A stretch of 64,000 bases of DNA from CAZCZZ01 sp964503335 (GTDB taxonomy: Bacteria > Verrucomicrobiota > Kiritimatiellia > CAIVKH01). A program made the position numbers and the translations under genes. The first letter of the stretch is position 1, and every line of letters begins with the position of its first letter. Below are positions 54,746 to 63,256 of the stretch, piece by piece. The notes beneath the pieces are model-generated. The model had not been told where the DNA came from. It searched no databases and saw nothing but the letters and a program-made list of their open reading frames with translations. The stretch spans positions 1 to 64,000 of the forward strand of contig CAZCZZ010000005.1 in the NCBI GenBank assembly GCA_964503335.1. Reading direction: 5' to 3'.

Positions 54746-55860
54746 TGGCCTGCGCCGACTGCATCGCGCACCAAATCGGCTCCCCGGAGCTTGTGGACCG
54801 CCTTTCCGGGCGGCCCGGCTCCTTCCCCATCGCCGGGAGCATCGAACTAACATTGCGGTGCAATGTGCGCTGTAAGCATTGTTATATCCTCTATCCCGGC
54901 GCCACCTCGAACGAGATGAGTACGGCCGACGTGAAGGCGACGCTGGACAAGCTCGCCCAAGCGGGTGTCCTGTTCCTCCTCATGACCGGCGGCGAGATCT
55001 TCGCCCGACCGGACTTCCGCGAACTCTACGTGTATGCGAAGAAACTCGGCTTCCTGCTCACGCTGTTCACCAACGCAACGCTGGTCGATGAGGACCTGGC
55101 CGATTTCCTCAAGGCCTGGCCGCCCCGCCGTGTCGAGGTCACCATCTACGGCCATACCAAGGAAACGTACGAGAACGTGACCGGCGTGAAGGGCTCGTTC
55201 CGCCGCTTCCGCCGCGGCATCGATCTGATGCTCGATCGCGGGCTCAAGCTGACGCTCAAGACCATCGTCCTGAAAACCAACGAGCACGAGTTTCACGACA
55301 TCAAGGCATGGGCCGAGGGTCTGGGTGTCCCGTTCCGCTACGATGCGATGGTGAATCCAAAGCTGGACGGCGATAAGTCGCCCACGCTGGAACGCATTGA
55401 TCCTGAAGCAGTTGTGGCGCTGGAGGGTGTCGACGACGAGAAGCGGGCTTTCTACGCGAAAATGCAGGCACTGGCGAGCGCGGCGCCGCCTTCCACGAAG
55501 ACGTTCCGCTGTGGCGCGGGCATCCGCACCTTCCATATCGATCCCCGCGGCCAGCTCCATCCCTGCATGATGTGGCGAACGACACCCTACGACTTTAAGC
55601 AAGACATCGAAGGCTGGACCGACCATCTCGACCTCGTACGATCACTCGCCGCTCCTGTGGATTCCGGCTGCAACGCATGCCGCCACCGCACCGGCTGTAA
55701 CAATTGCGCAGCGACTTCGCAGCTCGAGCACGGAAAACCCGGTCGACCAATCCCCTACTATTGTGGTGTCAACAACGCGCGGGAAAAGCTGCTGGGCATT
55801 TCTCCCTCGACAGATGAAGCAAGAACGGACAACCCTTTAGCTGAGGTAGCTGCAACATGA
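54745..55860 (+). CDS. Radical SAM/SPASM peptide-maturation enzyme
   Basis: This 371-residue protein has the radical SAM cluster motif C39-x3-C43-x2-C46 (LTLRCNVRCKHCY), the S-adenosylmethionine-binding GGE (MTGGEIFARPDF), and a C-terminal SPASM region with many cysteines (FRCGAG, LHPCMMW, CNACRHRTGCNNCA, YYCG) for auxiliary iron-sulfur clusters. Together with PqqD and a tiny downstream gene it fits a RiPP-modifying enzyme. Its stop overlaps the precursor start as ATGA. The chemistry (thioether, carbon-carbon or epimerisation) cannot be told from sequence. Confidence 0.92.
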   Translation: MACADCIAHQIGSPELVDRLSGRPGSFPIAGSIELTLRCNVRCKHCYILYPGATSNEMSTADVKATLDKLAQAGVLFLLMTGGEIFARPDFRELYVYAKKLGFLLTLFTNATLVDEDLADFLKAWPPRRVEVTIYGHTKETYENVTGVKGSFRRFRRGIDLMLDRGLKLTLKTIVLKTNEHEFHDIKAWAEGLGVPFRYDAMVNPKLDGDKSPTLERIDPEAVVALEGVDDEKRAFYAKMQALASAAPPSTKTFRCGAGIRTFHIDPRGQLHPCMMWRTTPYDFKQDIEGWTDHLDLVRSLAAPVDSGCNACRHRTGCNNCAATSQLEHGKPGRPIPYYCGVNNAREKLLGISPSTDEARTDNPLAEVAAT

Positions 55861-56042
55861 GCGAAAATCGCAAACCGTACGTCGAACCAGTCATCACGCG
55901 AGTCCGCCTCGAGGACACCACCGTCGTCGCTCAAACGGCCTGCAAGGACAGCCTCGACACCGCCGCCTGCTCGTTCGTGATCCTCGACCAGTTCGGCCAG
56001 CCCATCAAGACCTTCCCGGCCTTCGACCTCTCGCCCTCTTGA
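55857..56042 (+). CDS. Candidate RiPP precursor peptide (61 residues)
   Basis: The peptide opens MSENRKPYVEPVITRVRLED, like leaders read by PqqD-type domains (KPY.EP..TRVRLE), then TTVVAQTACKD, and a short core with C29, C38 and the end KTFPAFDLSPS. It is squeezed between the radical SAM gene and the HprK-like gene with overlaps on both sides. The C-terminal residue is serine. The leader/core border is not fixed. Its size, place and leader make a precursor role likely. Confidence 0.78.
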   Translation: MSENRKPYVEPVITRVRLEDTTVVAQTACKDSLDTAACSFVILDQFGQPIKTFPAFDLSPS

Positions 56043-56908
56043 GCAACCTGACGTTTACGCTCGGCGGCCACACCTTCGTGGTTTCACACAATGAAGGTGT
56101 TGCGCCAACGCTGCTGCCTCCGGCCTACACACCGTTCGCCACGTCTCCGGCCGGACCGATCGCAGCTTCGTATGAAGTCGTAACCGACCTGCCGTCACAC
56201 GACGGCGATAAGCGCGTGGTTTGGAAAACAGAAACATGGCGACTGCTGGAACGGCCCGATGGCCGCTGGACGCTGGCCATCCACGTGCTCCCCGACGAAC
56301 ACCCGGTTCCAGTCGCATGCATCGAACGCGACTTCTCCGGCGCGGCGCTTCTTCCCATCGCAGGACGTCACGGCGCAGCGTCACCCCATGCGATGAATTA
56401 TCCCTGCGACCAGGTCGTCGTCATGAATCGCCTTTTGAAGCTCGGAGCCTTGGTCGTCCACGCCTCGGCCGTATCGTTCGATGGAACCGGGCTGCTCTTT
56501 TGCGGACGCTCCGGCGCCGGCAAGACAACCCTCGCCCGCATCGCGCGCAGCAAAGGCGCGGTGCTGCTGAACGACGACCGACAGATTCTCCATGACGTCA
56601 ACGGGACGATCTCCGTGTCGCCCACACCGTGGCACGGTCTTGATCCTGAAGTGAACGCGGTCACAGCGCCGCTTCGCGCAATATTCCATCTCGTGCAGGC
56701 CCCCGCCACGAAGCTCACCCCGATTCACGGCGCGACCGCCGCAGCACGTCTGATGGCGACCGCCATCGCACCGTTCTACCTGGAGACGGGGATGCAGGAT
56801 GCGATAAATGCGATCGAACGCATCACGACCCGCGTCCCGTCCTATATCCTGGAGTTCACGCCTGACGCGGACACGGTTCGACTATGTCGCGGAGTCGCGC
56901 GGCCGTGA
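56039..56908 (+). CDS. HprK-like serine kinase homologue
   Basis: This protein of about 289 residues starts at TTG 56039, overlapping the precursor stop. It has a P-loop LFCGRSGAGKTTLAR at about residues 156-170 and a second motif LLNDDRQILHD, as in HPr kinase and its stand-alone relatives. There is no HPr gene nearby. Relatives in lasso-peptide clusters phosphorylate the last serine of the precursor, and this precursor also ends in serine. That parallel is inference. Confidence 0.8.
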   Translation: MSNLTFTLGGHTFVVSHNEGVAPTLLPPAYTPFATSPAGPIAASYEVVTDLPSHDGDKRVVWKTETWRLLERPDGRWTLAIHVLPDEHPVPVACIERDFSGAALLPIAGRHGAASPHAMNYPCDQVVVMNRLLKLGALVVHASAVSFDGTGLLFCGRSGAGKTTLARIARSKGAVLLNDDRQILHDVNGTISVSPTPWHGLDPEVNAVTAPLRAIFHLVQAPATKLTPIHGATAAARLMATAIAPFYLETGMQDAINAIERITTRVPSYILEFTPDADTVRLCRGVARP

Positions 56909-58743
56909 AACGACTGGCTCCAGTGGCCATTCCAATCCTCGCCGTCGTAACGTGTCTCGTCGCCCTTACCGTGCTCCTTGGCACGTTCGGAGTCCTGTCA
57001 CGTGCCACCCTTTTCACCGGCCTGGCAATCCTCGGCATAGTGGCAGCGCGCTACCGAAGCCTTCCCGCTATCGCGCTCTTCGCAGTCACCATACTTATCG
57101 CAGCTATCGTTCCGCACCGCGGCGAATGGATACCAGGCGGCTGGGATCCAGGCGTAAACATGAACGAGGGCTTCATGCTCAGCCGCACCGGAACCTTTCG
57201 TCCGCCGCCTTCCAACGCGGACACGATCCTCCATCGAACCGGCAACACGGCCTTCATGCGCGAACAGTATGCCTTTCAGGAACTCTTCCCGGGCATTCCC
57301 GTCGATCCCGCCAACGGCGCCATCGCCCCTTACTTCTATCGAGGAACACCTGCCGTCATCGCTGTCCTCGATCTTATCGGCGGACACACCCTCGCCTTGC
57401 GATCGACCCTCGTTCTCGCCCTGCTCGCTGCGATCCTTTTCGTCGCACTCCTATCTGGACGCGGCCTGACCCCAGGCCGTGCTTCAGTCATCGCCGGCGT
57501 GCTCGCCTTCCTCCTTCAGCCCATCTTCCTTCACCACGCTCACGAGGCTGTTTCCGAAATGCTGGAGTTGCTGTTGATCTGCGGCCTCGGCCTGCTGGTT
57601 TCCCGCGACAAGCCTTCGCGTGGCGAATGCGCCCTCGCCACGTTCGTCGTCGCGCTCGGCATGATCAACCGTCCGAGCTTCATCCTCTTCGCCAGCGCGC
57701 TGATCGCCTTCACGTCATTCCGTCGAAACATTCCTTTTCACGCATCCCTATGCGCCGGACTCCTCGCAGGCCTCGCGTGGTACACCTGGGTCACGCCCGA
57801 AAGCGTCGTCAAGATCGCGCACCTCTGGCCTCAACTCGTGCTGATCGGCGCCACCACCATCTTCGCCGGAACGCTCATAGTCCTATGGAGGGGCACGCTC
57901 CCCGCCTGCAACGCTATGCGTAGCATTGCGGGCAGGCGCGTGCCCGCTTCAGTTTTGTTCCTCCTCGCCCTCGCCACCCTCATCGCTTGGGAATCCCAAC
58001 GCCACAACCCCTTCCTCGAACTCACCCGCAACATCCTCGCATGGATGTTCTACTCCGGTCCGCCGCTGCTCGCTCTCGCGCTTTGCGGCTTCGTCATCGG
58101 ACGCAAGAAGCTCACCTCCATCGCCCCCTGGTGCGCCGCGCTTGCGCTGACGCTTGCGTTCACCCTGTTTCACAAGCACACCGCCGAACTCTACCCGTGG
58201 GCCACGAAGCGCTGGCTCATCGGAGTTCCAATGATTGGAATCGGCATCGCGGCACTTTTCCAATCCTTGGAAAAGTGGCGCTGGCCCGTGGCGTTGCTTT
58301 ACGCAATCGCCCTGATCCAGGTCGCACCTCTCGCGCGCGACGCGTGGATGAACACCTCGTACGATGGTTCGTATGACGTCATGAAGGACATCGCAGCCCA
58401 GATCGAACCGGGCGACCTCGTCGTTGCCGATCACTTCTGGTGGGGCACGCCACTCCGACTGACCTTCGGCATCGATGCCTTGAACGGCGAGCCCGTTTGG
58501 AAGGACAACCTTGCCGCGGAGGCGGGGCGCTTCCTGCAGGAATCCGGCCAACGCGTCGTCTTCCTCACATCGACCTCAAAGGGCATGTCCATCTTTCCAC
58601 CGCCCCTCGACGCGGCCCGCGAAATCTACGTCGTCCCGCCTGTCACACTCCGCGAAGCCGTGCACACGCCAACGCCATTCGGCTTCCCGATGCGCGATCG
58701 AGTTTTTGAATTCCGCCTCCACGTGTGGGAACCTCCGCCATGA
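56884..58743 (+). CDS. Multi-pass membrane protein, glycosyltransferase-like
   Basis: This 619-residue protein has a dozen or so hydrophobic helices (LAPVAIPILAVVTCLVAL is the first) and a soluble C-terminal part of about 150 residues (DIAAQIEPGDLVVADHFWWG). The layout, with WDPGVNMNEGFML after the first helices, resembles GT-C or Dol-P-mannosyltransferase-like proteins, but I cannot place it. It overlaps the kinase gene by 25 bases. Two palindromic repeats (57,891-57,945 and 58,226-58,272) lie inside its coding sequence without breaking the frame. Confidence 0.7.
   Translation: MSRSRAAVKRLAPVAIPILAVVTCLVALTVLLGTFGVLSRATLFTGLAILGIVAARYRSLPAIALFAVTILIAAIVPHRGEWIPGGWDPGVNMNEGFMLSRTGTFRPPPSNADTILHRTGNTAFMREQYAFQELFPGIPVDPANGAIAPYFYRGTPAVIAVLDLIGGHTLALRSTLVLALLAAILFVALLSGRGLTPGRASVIAGVLAFLLQPIFLHHAHEAVSEMLELLLICGLGLLVSRDKPSRGECALATFVVALGMINRPSFILFASALIAFTSFRRNIPFHASLCAGLLAGLAWYTWVTPESVVKIAHLWPQLVLIGATTIFAGTLIVLWRGTLPACNAMRSIAGRRVPASVLFLLALATLIAWESQRHNPFLELTRNILAWMFYSGPPLLALALCGFVIGRKKLTSIAPWCAALALTLAFTLFHKHTAELYPWATKRWLIGVPMIGIGIAALFQSLEKWRWPVALLYAIALIQVAPLARDAWMNTSYDGSYDVMKDIAAQIEPGDLVVADHFWWGTPLRLTFGIDALNGEPVWKDNLAAEAGRFLQESGQRVVFLTSTSKGMSIFPPPLDAAREIYVVPPVTLREAVHTPTPFGFPMRDRVFEFRLHVWEPPP
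57891..57945. repeat. REP-like palindrome inside a coding sequence
   Basis: GGGCACGC (57891-57898) pairs with GCGTGCCC (57938-57945), and the inner arms CCGCCTGCAACGCTA and TAGCATTGCGGGCAGG also pair largely, closing on a short loop near 57,917-57,920. It encodes a loop between membrane helices (ACNAMRSIAGRRVPA). Confidence 0.6.
58226..58272. repeat. 47-bp double-palindrome repeat, coding copy
   Basis: TTCCAATGATTGGAA, then 16 bases, then TTTCCAATCCTTGGAA; same layout and length as the intergenic copy at 19,437-19,483, in opposite orientation. It encodes part of VPMIGIGIAALFQSLEKW. Confidence 0.65.
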
Positions 58744-59405
58744 CCCAGCCACCCGTACGACGGAGCGCAGCGATCATCGACCGTATTGAGCATTGTCCCG
58801 GCTCGATCGAACTTCGCTTCGAGCGGCATGGGGTGGCCTTCAAAGCCGGCGAGGAGATTCAGGTTCATGGCGAGGATCACACGCAAGACCGCGTGTATTC
58901 TCTCCTCCACGGCGAGAACGATCCGTTTCTCAGCATCCTTTTCCGTGTCGTGCCCGACGGACTCATGTCGCCACGACTCGCTGCGCTGAAGACCGGAGAC
59001 ATCCTTCACTTCACCGGGCCTTTCGGAAGTTTCGTCCTGCGCGACCCCGCCCGTCCGGCGTGGTTCATCGCCACGGGCACCGGCATTGCGCCGTGCCTGA
59101 GCTTCCTGCGCTCACATCCATCCCTCGACCTGACTGTTCTCCACGGCGCGCGTCTCGCGTCGGAGCTTTATGAACGAGACCTGCTTCAAGCATCGTGCAG
59201 GGCCTATCATCCCTGCGTATCGAGGGAGACGGGCACGGACTTCCACGGACGGGTCACGGACCTGCTGCCCGCGCTGACCTTGAACGACCGCGCCGACTAT
59301 TACCTCTGCGGCGCCAACGCGATGATCACAGACGTGCGGAAACAGCTCCTGTCCCGCGGCATTCCGGACAGCAGCATCTTCACCGAAGCCTACTACTTCT
59401 GGTGA
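58740..59405 (+). CDS. Ferredoxin-NADP reductase-like flavoprotein
   Basis: This protein of about 221 residues starts at ATG 58740 with an ATGA overlap to the membrane protein gene. It has the FAD motif RVYSLLHG, a FTGPFGSFVL turn, the nucleotide motif ATGTGIAPCLSFL and the C-terminal YYLCGANAMITDVRKQLL, ending EAYYFW with an aromatic residue as in plant-type reductases. It could feed electrons to the radical SAM enzyme, which needs them; this is inferred from context. Confidence 0.88.
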   Translation: MTQPPVRRSAAIIDRIEHCPGSIELRFERHGVAFKAGEEIQVHGEDHTQDRVYSLLHGENDPFLSILFRVVPDGLMSPRLAALKTGDILHFTGPFGSFVLRDPARPAWFIATGTGIAPCLSFLRSHPSLDLTVLHGARLASELYERDLLQASCRAYHPCVSRETGTDFHGRVTDLLPALTLNDRADYYLCGANAMITDVRKQLLSRGIPDSSIFTEAYYFW

Positions 59406-59431
59406 TCCGCGTTCTTAGTCATTATCATAAT

Positions 59432-59486
59432 CTTAATCTTAATCATCCGTTCATCGGATCCAGATGAGCCGACGATTATGATTAAG
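59432..59486. terminator. Bidirectional hairpin between convergent operons
   Basis: CTTAATCTTAATC (59432-59444) pairs with GATTATGATTAAG (59474-59486) with one mismatch, and ATCCG/CGGAT (59445-59449 and 59455-59459) forms an inner hairpin. It lies between convergent genes. The AT-rich repeated words resemble the GAGAT element at 11,941-12,007 in style. Confidence 0.5.
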
Positions 59487-59497
59487 AGGAGGAATAT

Positions 59498-59833
59498 CTA
59501 TCGGTTATCCCCGCTCCCGTGCAGCTTGCCGGAGGCCTGGCGGGCCGCGAGTTTGGCGAGGTTTTCTTCGGCTACTTCTTCCAGTTCCAGGTCCAGCTCC
59601 GTGCAGAGCGTGGCGATGTACCAGAGGACGTCGCCAATTTCCTTGCGCAGCGCGGCCTTGCGTTCGTCGGTCATCTTTCCGCTGTCGTCCCGCAGTGCCT
59701 TCTTGATCTTTTCACAGATCTCACCGGTTTCACCCGCGAGGCCGAGGGCGGGATAGATCCAGTTGCCTTCGCCGCGGCCCGGATAGATCGCTGTTTTCGC
59801 TGCGCCGAGTTGATAGTCGGAAAAGTTCAGCAT
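59498..59833 (-). CDS. MazG-like nucleotide pyrophosphohydrolase
   Basis: This 111-residue protein starts MLNFSDYQLGAAKTAIYPG and has the MazG/all-alpha NTP-PPase motifs GLAGETGEICEKIKKALRD and EIGDVLWYIATLC. It would hydrolyse (d)NTPs to monophosphates and pyrophosphate, a house-cleaning or stress role. ATG 59833 overlaps the flippase stop by 7 bases; a far longer frame through the flippase gene is not real. Confidence 0.9.
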   Translation of the reverse strand: MLNFSDYQLGAAKTAIYPGRGEGNWIYPALGLAGETGEICEKIKKALRDDSGKMTDERKAALRKEIGDVLWYIATLCTELDLELEEVAEENLAKLAARQASGKLHGSGDNR

Positions 59834-61272
59834 GATGACTCCTCGTTGATGGTTCGCTTGCTCCATGCGCGACGGATTTCGCACAGCGGAAGCGTTCGTG
59901 TGATCCACAGCAGGCCGCAGTAGAGCGACACTGACAAGACAAAAAGTCCGACGCGCGCGGGCAGTGATGTATCGATCATCCCAACAGCGCAAAACGGGAC
60001 AGCCGTTGCGATCGCCCGGCCCCACGCTCGCAAGGGCACGTTGAGGTACGCCTTCATCTTCCACATGGTGTAGATGGCCGAGGCTATGAATCCGCCGAGC
60101 ATCGCGAAGGCCACGCCCGTCGCCGACCAGTCGCGAACAAGCCTCGGCGCGGCGAGCCAGAACACCACAACGCGAATGGCCATGCCGGCGATGTACACAC
60201 CGGGCCTGGCTTCCAACAGGGCCGCCGTGTTCGCAGCGCCCGTGGCCACCGACACCACCAGGATGAGGGCCGCCACTTTTAAGATAGGAATCGACGGCGT
60301 GTACGCTTCTCCAAAGAGCACCGGCACGACATCCGTCGCAAAGAGGAGAGCCGCCATCAGCAGGACCAAGGTCGCGACCGTCAGCAGCACCAGGAAGCGC
60401 TCCATCCACGTCGCAGCTTCCGCGCGCGCGTCGCGTCCGATGAGCCCGCTCAGGAACGGCGTGGCCGACATGTACAGGTGATACAGACTCGCCTCGGCCG
60501 CGGTATAGACGCTCATGCACACGCCGAAATAGGCGATCTGGCTGTAGTCGTGCGTCAGGAATCGCAGCAGCGCTTCGCCTGAGAACCGGAATGTCGCCGC
60601 GAAGATGTTGCCGATGAAGAGGAGCAGCGACAGCTTCAGCAGCGGGGTGACGAGATTCAAGCGGAGCTTCACCGACTTGATATCGAAATCACCTCGCAGC
60701 CACACCAGGCCAAGAATCAGGACGATTGCTTCCGAACATGCGACCGAATACGCCGCGCCGACCTGGCCGGCGTACCTGTAGGCAAAAGGAATAAGAACCA
60801 GATAGCCGACGCGCCGCATCAGGAAGCTGAAGCCCCAGAGATTTGCGCGATTCTGGCCCAACAACCACGCGAAGAGTGGATCGACCCAACCCCCGATCAC
60901 CACGGCCAGCGCGAAGCCGGAAACCACGGATAGCGGTAGGTCGGGCAGGACCACCGCCGCCGTGGCCACATAAGCGCACCCTGCGAGAAACCCCGTGGCC
61001 AGGCGGAGCGCGACCAGGGCTCCGAGCAACTCCGTCCGCGATACGCCTTCACCCAATCGCGGAAGATGCCGGGCGATCGTCTGGGAGATTCCCAGTTCGC
61101 TGAAGAGGTAGAACCAGATCGAGAACGAGAGCAGCAGCGAGAAGCGACCGTACTCCTCCGGCCCCATCATGCGCGGAATCAGCGCGGCAAAGAGAATTCC
61201 TACAAGGATGAGGCCGATCCGGTTCAGCAGCATCAGCCCCGCGTTCTGCAACATGCGTCGCGATTCGCTCAT
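59827..61272 (-). CDS. Oligosaccharide flippase (Wzx-like)
   Basis: This 481-residue protein has about 12-14 membrane helices. It starts with the family pattern MLQNAGLMLLNRIGLILVGI and RMMGPEEYGRFSLLLSFSI and has the two-fold helical repeat of the MOP superfamily. It moves lipid-linked glycans across the cytoplasmic membrane. Its start overlaps the AEC transporter stop by 4 bases. Confidence 0.88.
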   Translation of the reverse strand: MSESRRMLQNAGLMLLNRIGLILVGILFAALIPRMMGPEEYGRFSLLLSFSIWFYLFSELGISQTIARHLPRLGEGVSRTELLGALVALRLATGFLAGCAYVATAAVVLPDLPLSVVSGFALAVVIGGWVDPLFAWLLGQNRANLWGFSFLMRRVGYLVLIPFAYRYAGQVGAAYSVACSEAIVLILGLVWLRGDFDIKSVKLRLNLVTPLLKLSLLLFIGNIFAATFRFSGEALLRFLTHDYSQIAYFGVCMSVYTAAEASLYHLYMSATPFLSGLIGRDARAEAATWMERFLVLLTVATLVLLMAALLFATDVVPVLFGEAYTPSIPILKVAALILVVSVATGAANTAALLEARPGVYIAGMAIRVVVFWLAAPRLVRDWSATGVAFAMLGGFIASAIYTMWKMKAYLNVPLRAWGRAIATAVPFCAVGMIDTSLPARVGLFVLSVSLYCGLLWITRTLPLCEIRRAWSKRTINEESSC

Positions 61273-62255
61273 AACGATCCTATAAGCGCGACTGCGGTCA
61301 TGACCACCGGAACCGTGAGAATGCTCGCGAGTGTGCTGTAGAGGATGGAGCGTGCGGCGAGGTCCCGGTCACCCCCGAAGCGTTCGACGAATAGTCCGCA
61401 GCTCACAGCCACGGGCATGGCGGCGACAATACAAGCGACCGAGATGATATCCGCCGAAACACCGAGCGGACCCGAGGCAAGGAGGACCGCGACCACGGTA
61501 AGAAGCGGTGCAACAAGCAGGCGCACGGCGAGGACTCCAGCGAGTTCCCGCCATGGGGTCGGACGTGTAATGTCCAATGCCCCCAGTTGAGCGCCGATAA
61601 CGATCAGCGAAAGGGGAACCGTCATCTGTCCCAGCAGCACCATCCCCTGCACCACCGCGCCGGGTATCGAGGCCTCAGCGTGCCAGGCCTTGCTCGAAGG
61701 AATCAGCACGGCAAGCGCGATACCCGTAAGTGTGGCGATCAAGCCGGGATTGAGGAGGAGCGACTTCATGCTGTCGCACCCGCGGCAACCGCCGCGAAGG
61801 ATCTGGAGACCGAGCGTCCACAACAGGATCTGAGCGGGAATGTTGATGAGGAGCACGGTCTTCACGCCATCCGCCCCGTACAGCGCCTGCGCGATCGGGA
61901 GCGGCAGGAAGATCCAGTTCGGTATCGCAGAGAGAAAGGCAAAGGTCCGGCGATGCTCCGGAGCGGCGAGGAATCGCGCCGCCACGACACCCGTCGCGGA
62001 GGCGATGAGAATGATCGCAGCCCCCAGGGCGAACACCGGAAGGCTCGATCGTATGGAGGAGGCGTCGACGAGTTGAATCATCTGCGTCAGCGTCAGCGCG
62101 GGGAAGGCCACGTCGATGGTGAACCGGCCCAGCGTCGACGTGAGTTTGTCATCCAGCCGACCTGACCGACGTGCAATCCAGCCCGCCCCCATGACGAGGA
62201 ACATCGCGGCGATGCGCGTCAGCACCAGCCATTCACTATCATCCGGCGTGGTCAT
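61269..62255 (-). CDS. AEC-family transporter
   Basis: The protein of about 328 residues has ten or so helices with the family's GAGWIARRSGRLDDKLTSTLGRF (across helix 1 and loop) and GLIATLTGIALAVLI. The auxin-efflux-carrier family moves organic anions or amino acids. ATG 62255 (MTTPDDSEW) is chosen because it overlaps the upstream stop as ATGA. Why it lies inside a glycan operon is unclear. Confidence 0.82.
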   Translation of the reverse strand: MTTPDDSEWLVLTRIAAMFLVMGAGWIARRSGRLDDKLTSTLGRFTIDVAFPALTLTQMIQLVDASSIRSSLPVFALGAAIILIASATGVVAARFLAAPEHRRTFAFLSAIPNWIFLPLPIAQALYGADGVKTVLLINIPAQILLWTLGLQILRGGCRGCDSMKSLLLNPGLIATLTGIALAVLIPSSKAWHAEASIPGAVVQGMVLLGQMTVPLSLIVIGAQLGALDITRPTPWRELAGVLAVRLLVAPLLTVVAVLLASGPLGVSADIISVACIVAAMPVAVSCGLFVERFGGDRDLAARSILYSTLASILTVPVVMTAVALIGSL

Positions 62256-63256
62256 TGCCGCTGAAGATACCAGCGCTTCCACGCGGCACCCACGCCAAAG
62301 CGAAACAAGCCCGCGTCGTCGGGAAGGTTAAACACGGCTCGCAGGAGTGCGGCCCGATCCCTTCCAGCCCGTCGCCACGGCCTTGCCCTGGCGATTTCGC
62401 CGAACCATGCGTGACGTCGTCGCAACGCGCGAAAAGCCGCCCTCCGCTCCTCGGGTGGGGCATGCTGCGCATGCCCGTGCATGTCAAAGCCGATGGCTTT
62501 CATCTCATCCATCGCTTCCGCCCATCCGGCGTCCAAGCCCGAAACTGGGAGCAGATTCCAGACACGGCTCAAGTCCACGCCGCGGCGCATGAGCCAATGC
62601 GCATCCGCCACCCAGCGGAACGCCGGACCGCGTGGCGCGAACTGTCCGCACGTGAGCGTCTGCATCAGCAGGTGTTCACGGCAAGGGATATCCCATTCCT
62701 CGATCTTCACCCGATCTCGCCAAAGGGACTCTTCGAACTCATCCGTGGCTTCCTGGACACTGCGTGTGTGAAGCCGCACGCGCTGGCCCGATGCATCCGT
62801 CCACACCGATGGCCAATCAGGGTGCGGAGTGCCTGATAGGGTCCACCCGGTGCTGCGCAGCAGTCCGCAGGCTTCGTTGTGCGCGTCGGGCCGGATGAGG
62901 ATGTGTGCATCCGACATCGTACGCAGCCCCCAATCGTCATAGGCGCTGAGCACTATCGCCATGCCTCGCAGCAGGAGACTGGGCACGCCTGCCTCGCTGA
63001 GGTCATGCACGGCCCTGCGGACGGAGCGCAGGAGGAGTTGGTTCTTCGACCAGGTATGCCGCTGCATGCCGACAATCTTTCCGGTCAGTGGAACCCCGGC
63101 GCGCAAATTGGCGTGAACAAGAGGAAGCAAGCGGGTTGAGTCGATGTCGAGCCGCTCAAGGTCAACCTGCGCGGTCCAGCGCTCGAAGGCGGCGGCCGCC
63201 GCGTCGCCCTTCAGAAGCGCTGCTCGTAGCAGGTCAGCCTGGGTCGCCGTGATCAT
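62252..63256 (-). CDS. Nucleotidyltransferase-fold protein (NTP_transf_5-like)
   Basis: This protein of about 334 residues starts MITATQADLLRAALLKGDAA. The central GVPSLLLRGMAIVLSAYDDW, GLRTMSDAHILIRPD and WTDASGQRVRLHTRS fit the uncharacterised nucleotidyltransferase family often seen with PqqD, HprK-like and glycan genes. The expected double-acid motif reads MSDAHI, so one acidic residue may be missing (histidine where aspartate is usual). ATG 63256 overlaps the GT2 stop as ATGA. Confidence 0.72.
   Translation of the reverse strand: MITATQADLLRAALLKGDAAAAAFERWTAQVDLERLDIDSTRLLPLVHANLRAGVPLTGKIVGMQRHTWSKNQLLLRSVRRAVHDLSEAGVPSLLLRGMAIVLSAYDDWGLRTMSDAHILIRPDAHNEACGLLRSTGWTLSGTPHPDWPSVWTDASGQRVRLHTRSVQEATDEFEESLWRDRVKIEEWDIPCREHLLMQTLTCGQFAPRGPAFRWVADAHWLMRRGVDLSRVWNLLPVSGLDAGWAEAMDEMKAIGFDMHGHAQHAPPEERRAAFRALRRRHAWFGEIARARPWRRAGRDRAALLRAVFNLPDDAGLFRFGVGAAWKRWYLQRQ

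Noticed and set aside
59834..60520. N-terminal extension of the MazG-like protein to 340 residues
   Set aside because: The extra residues lie opposite-frame within the flippase gene and are Arg/Gly/His-rich; MazG starts naturally at MLNFSDYQ.
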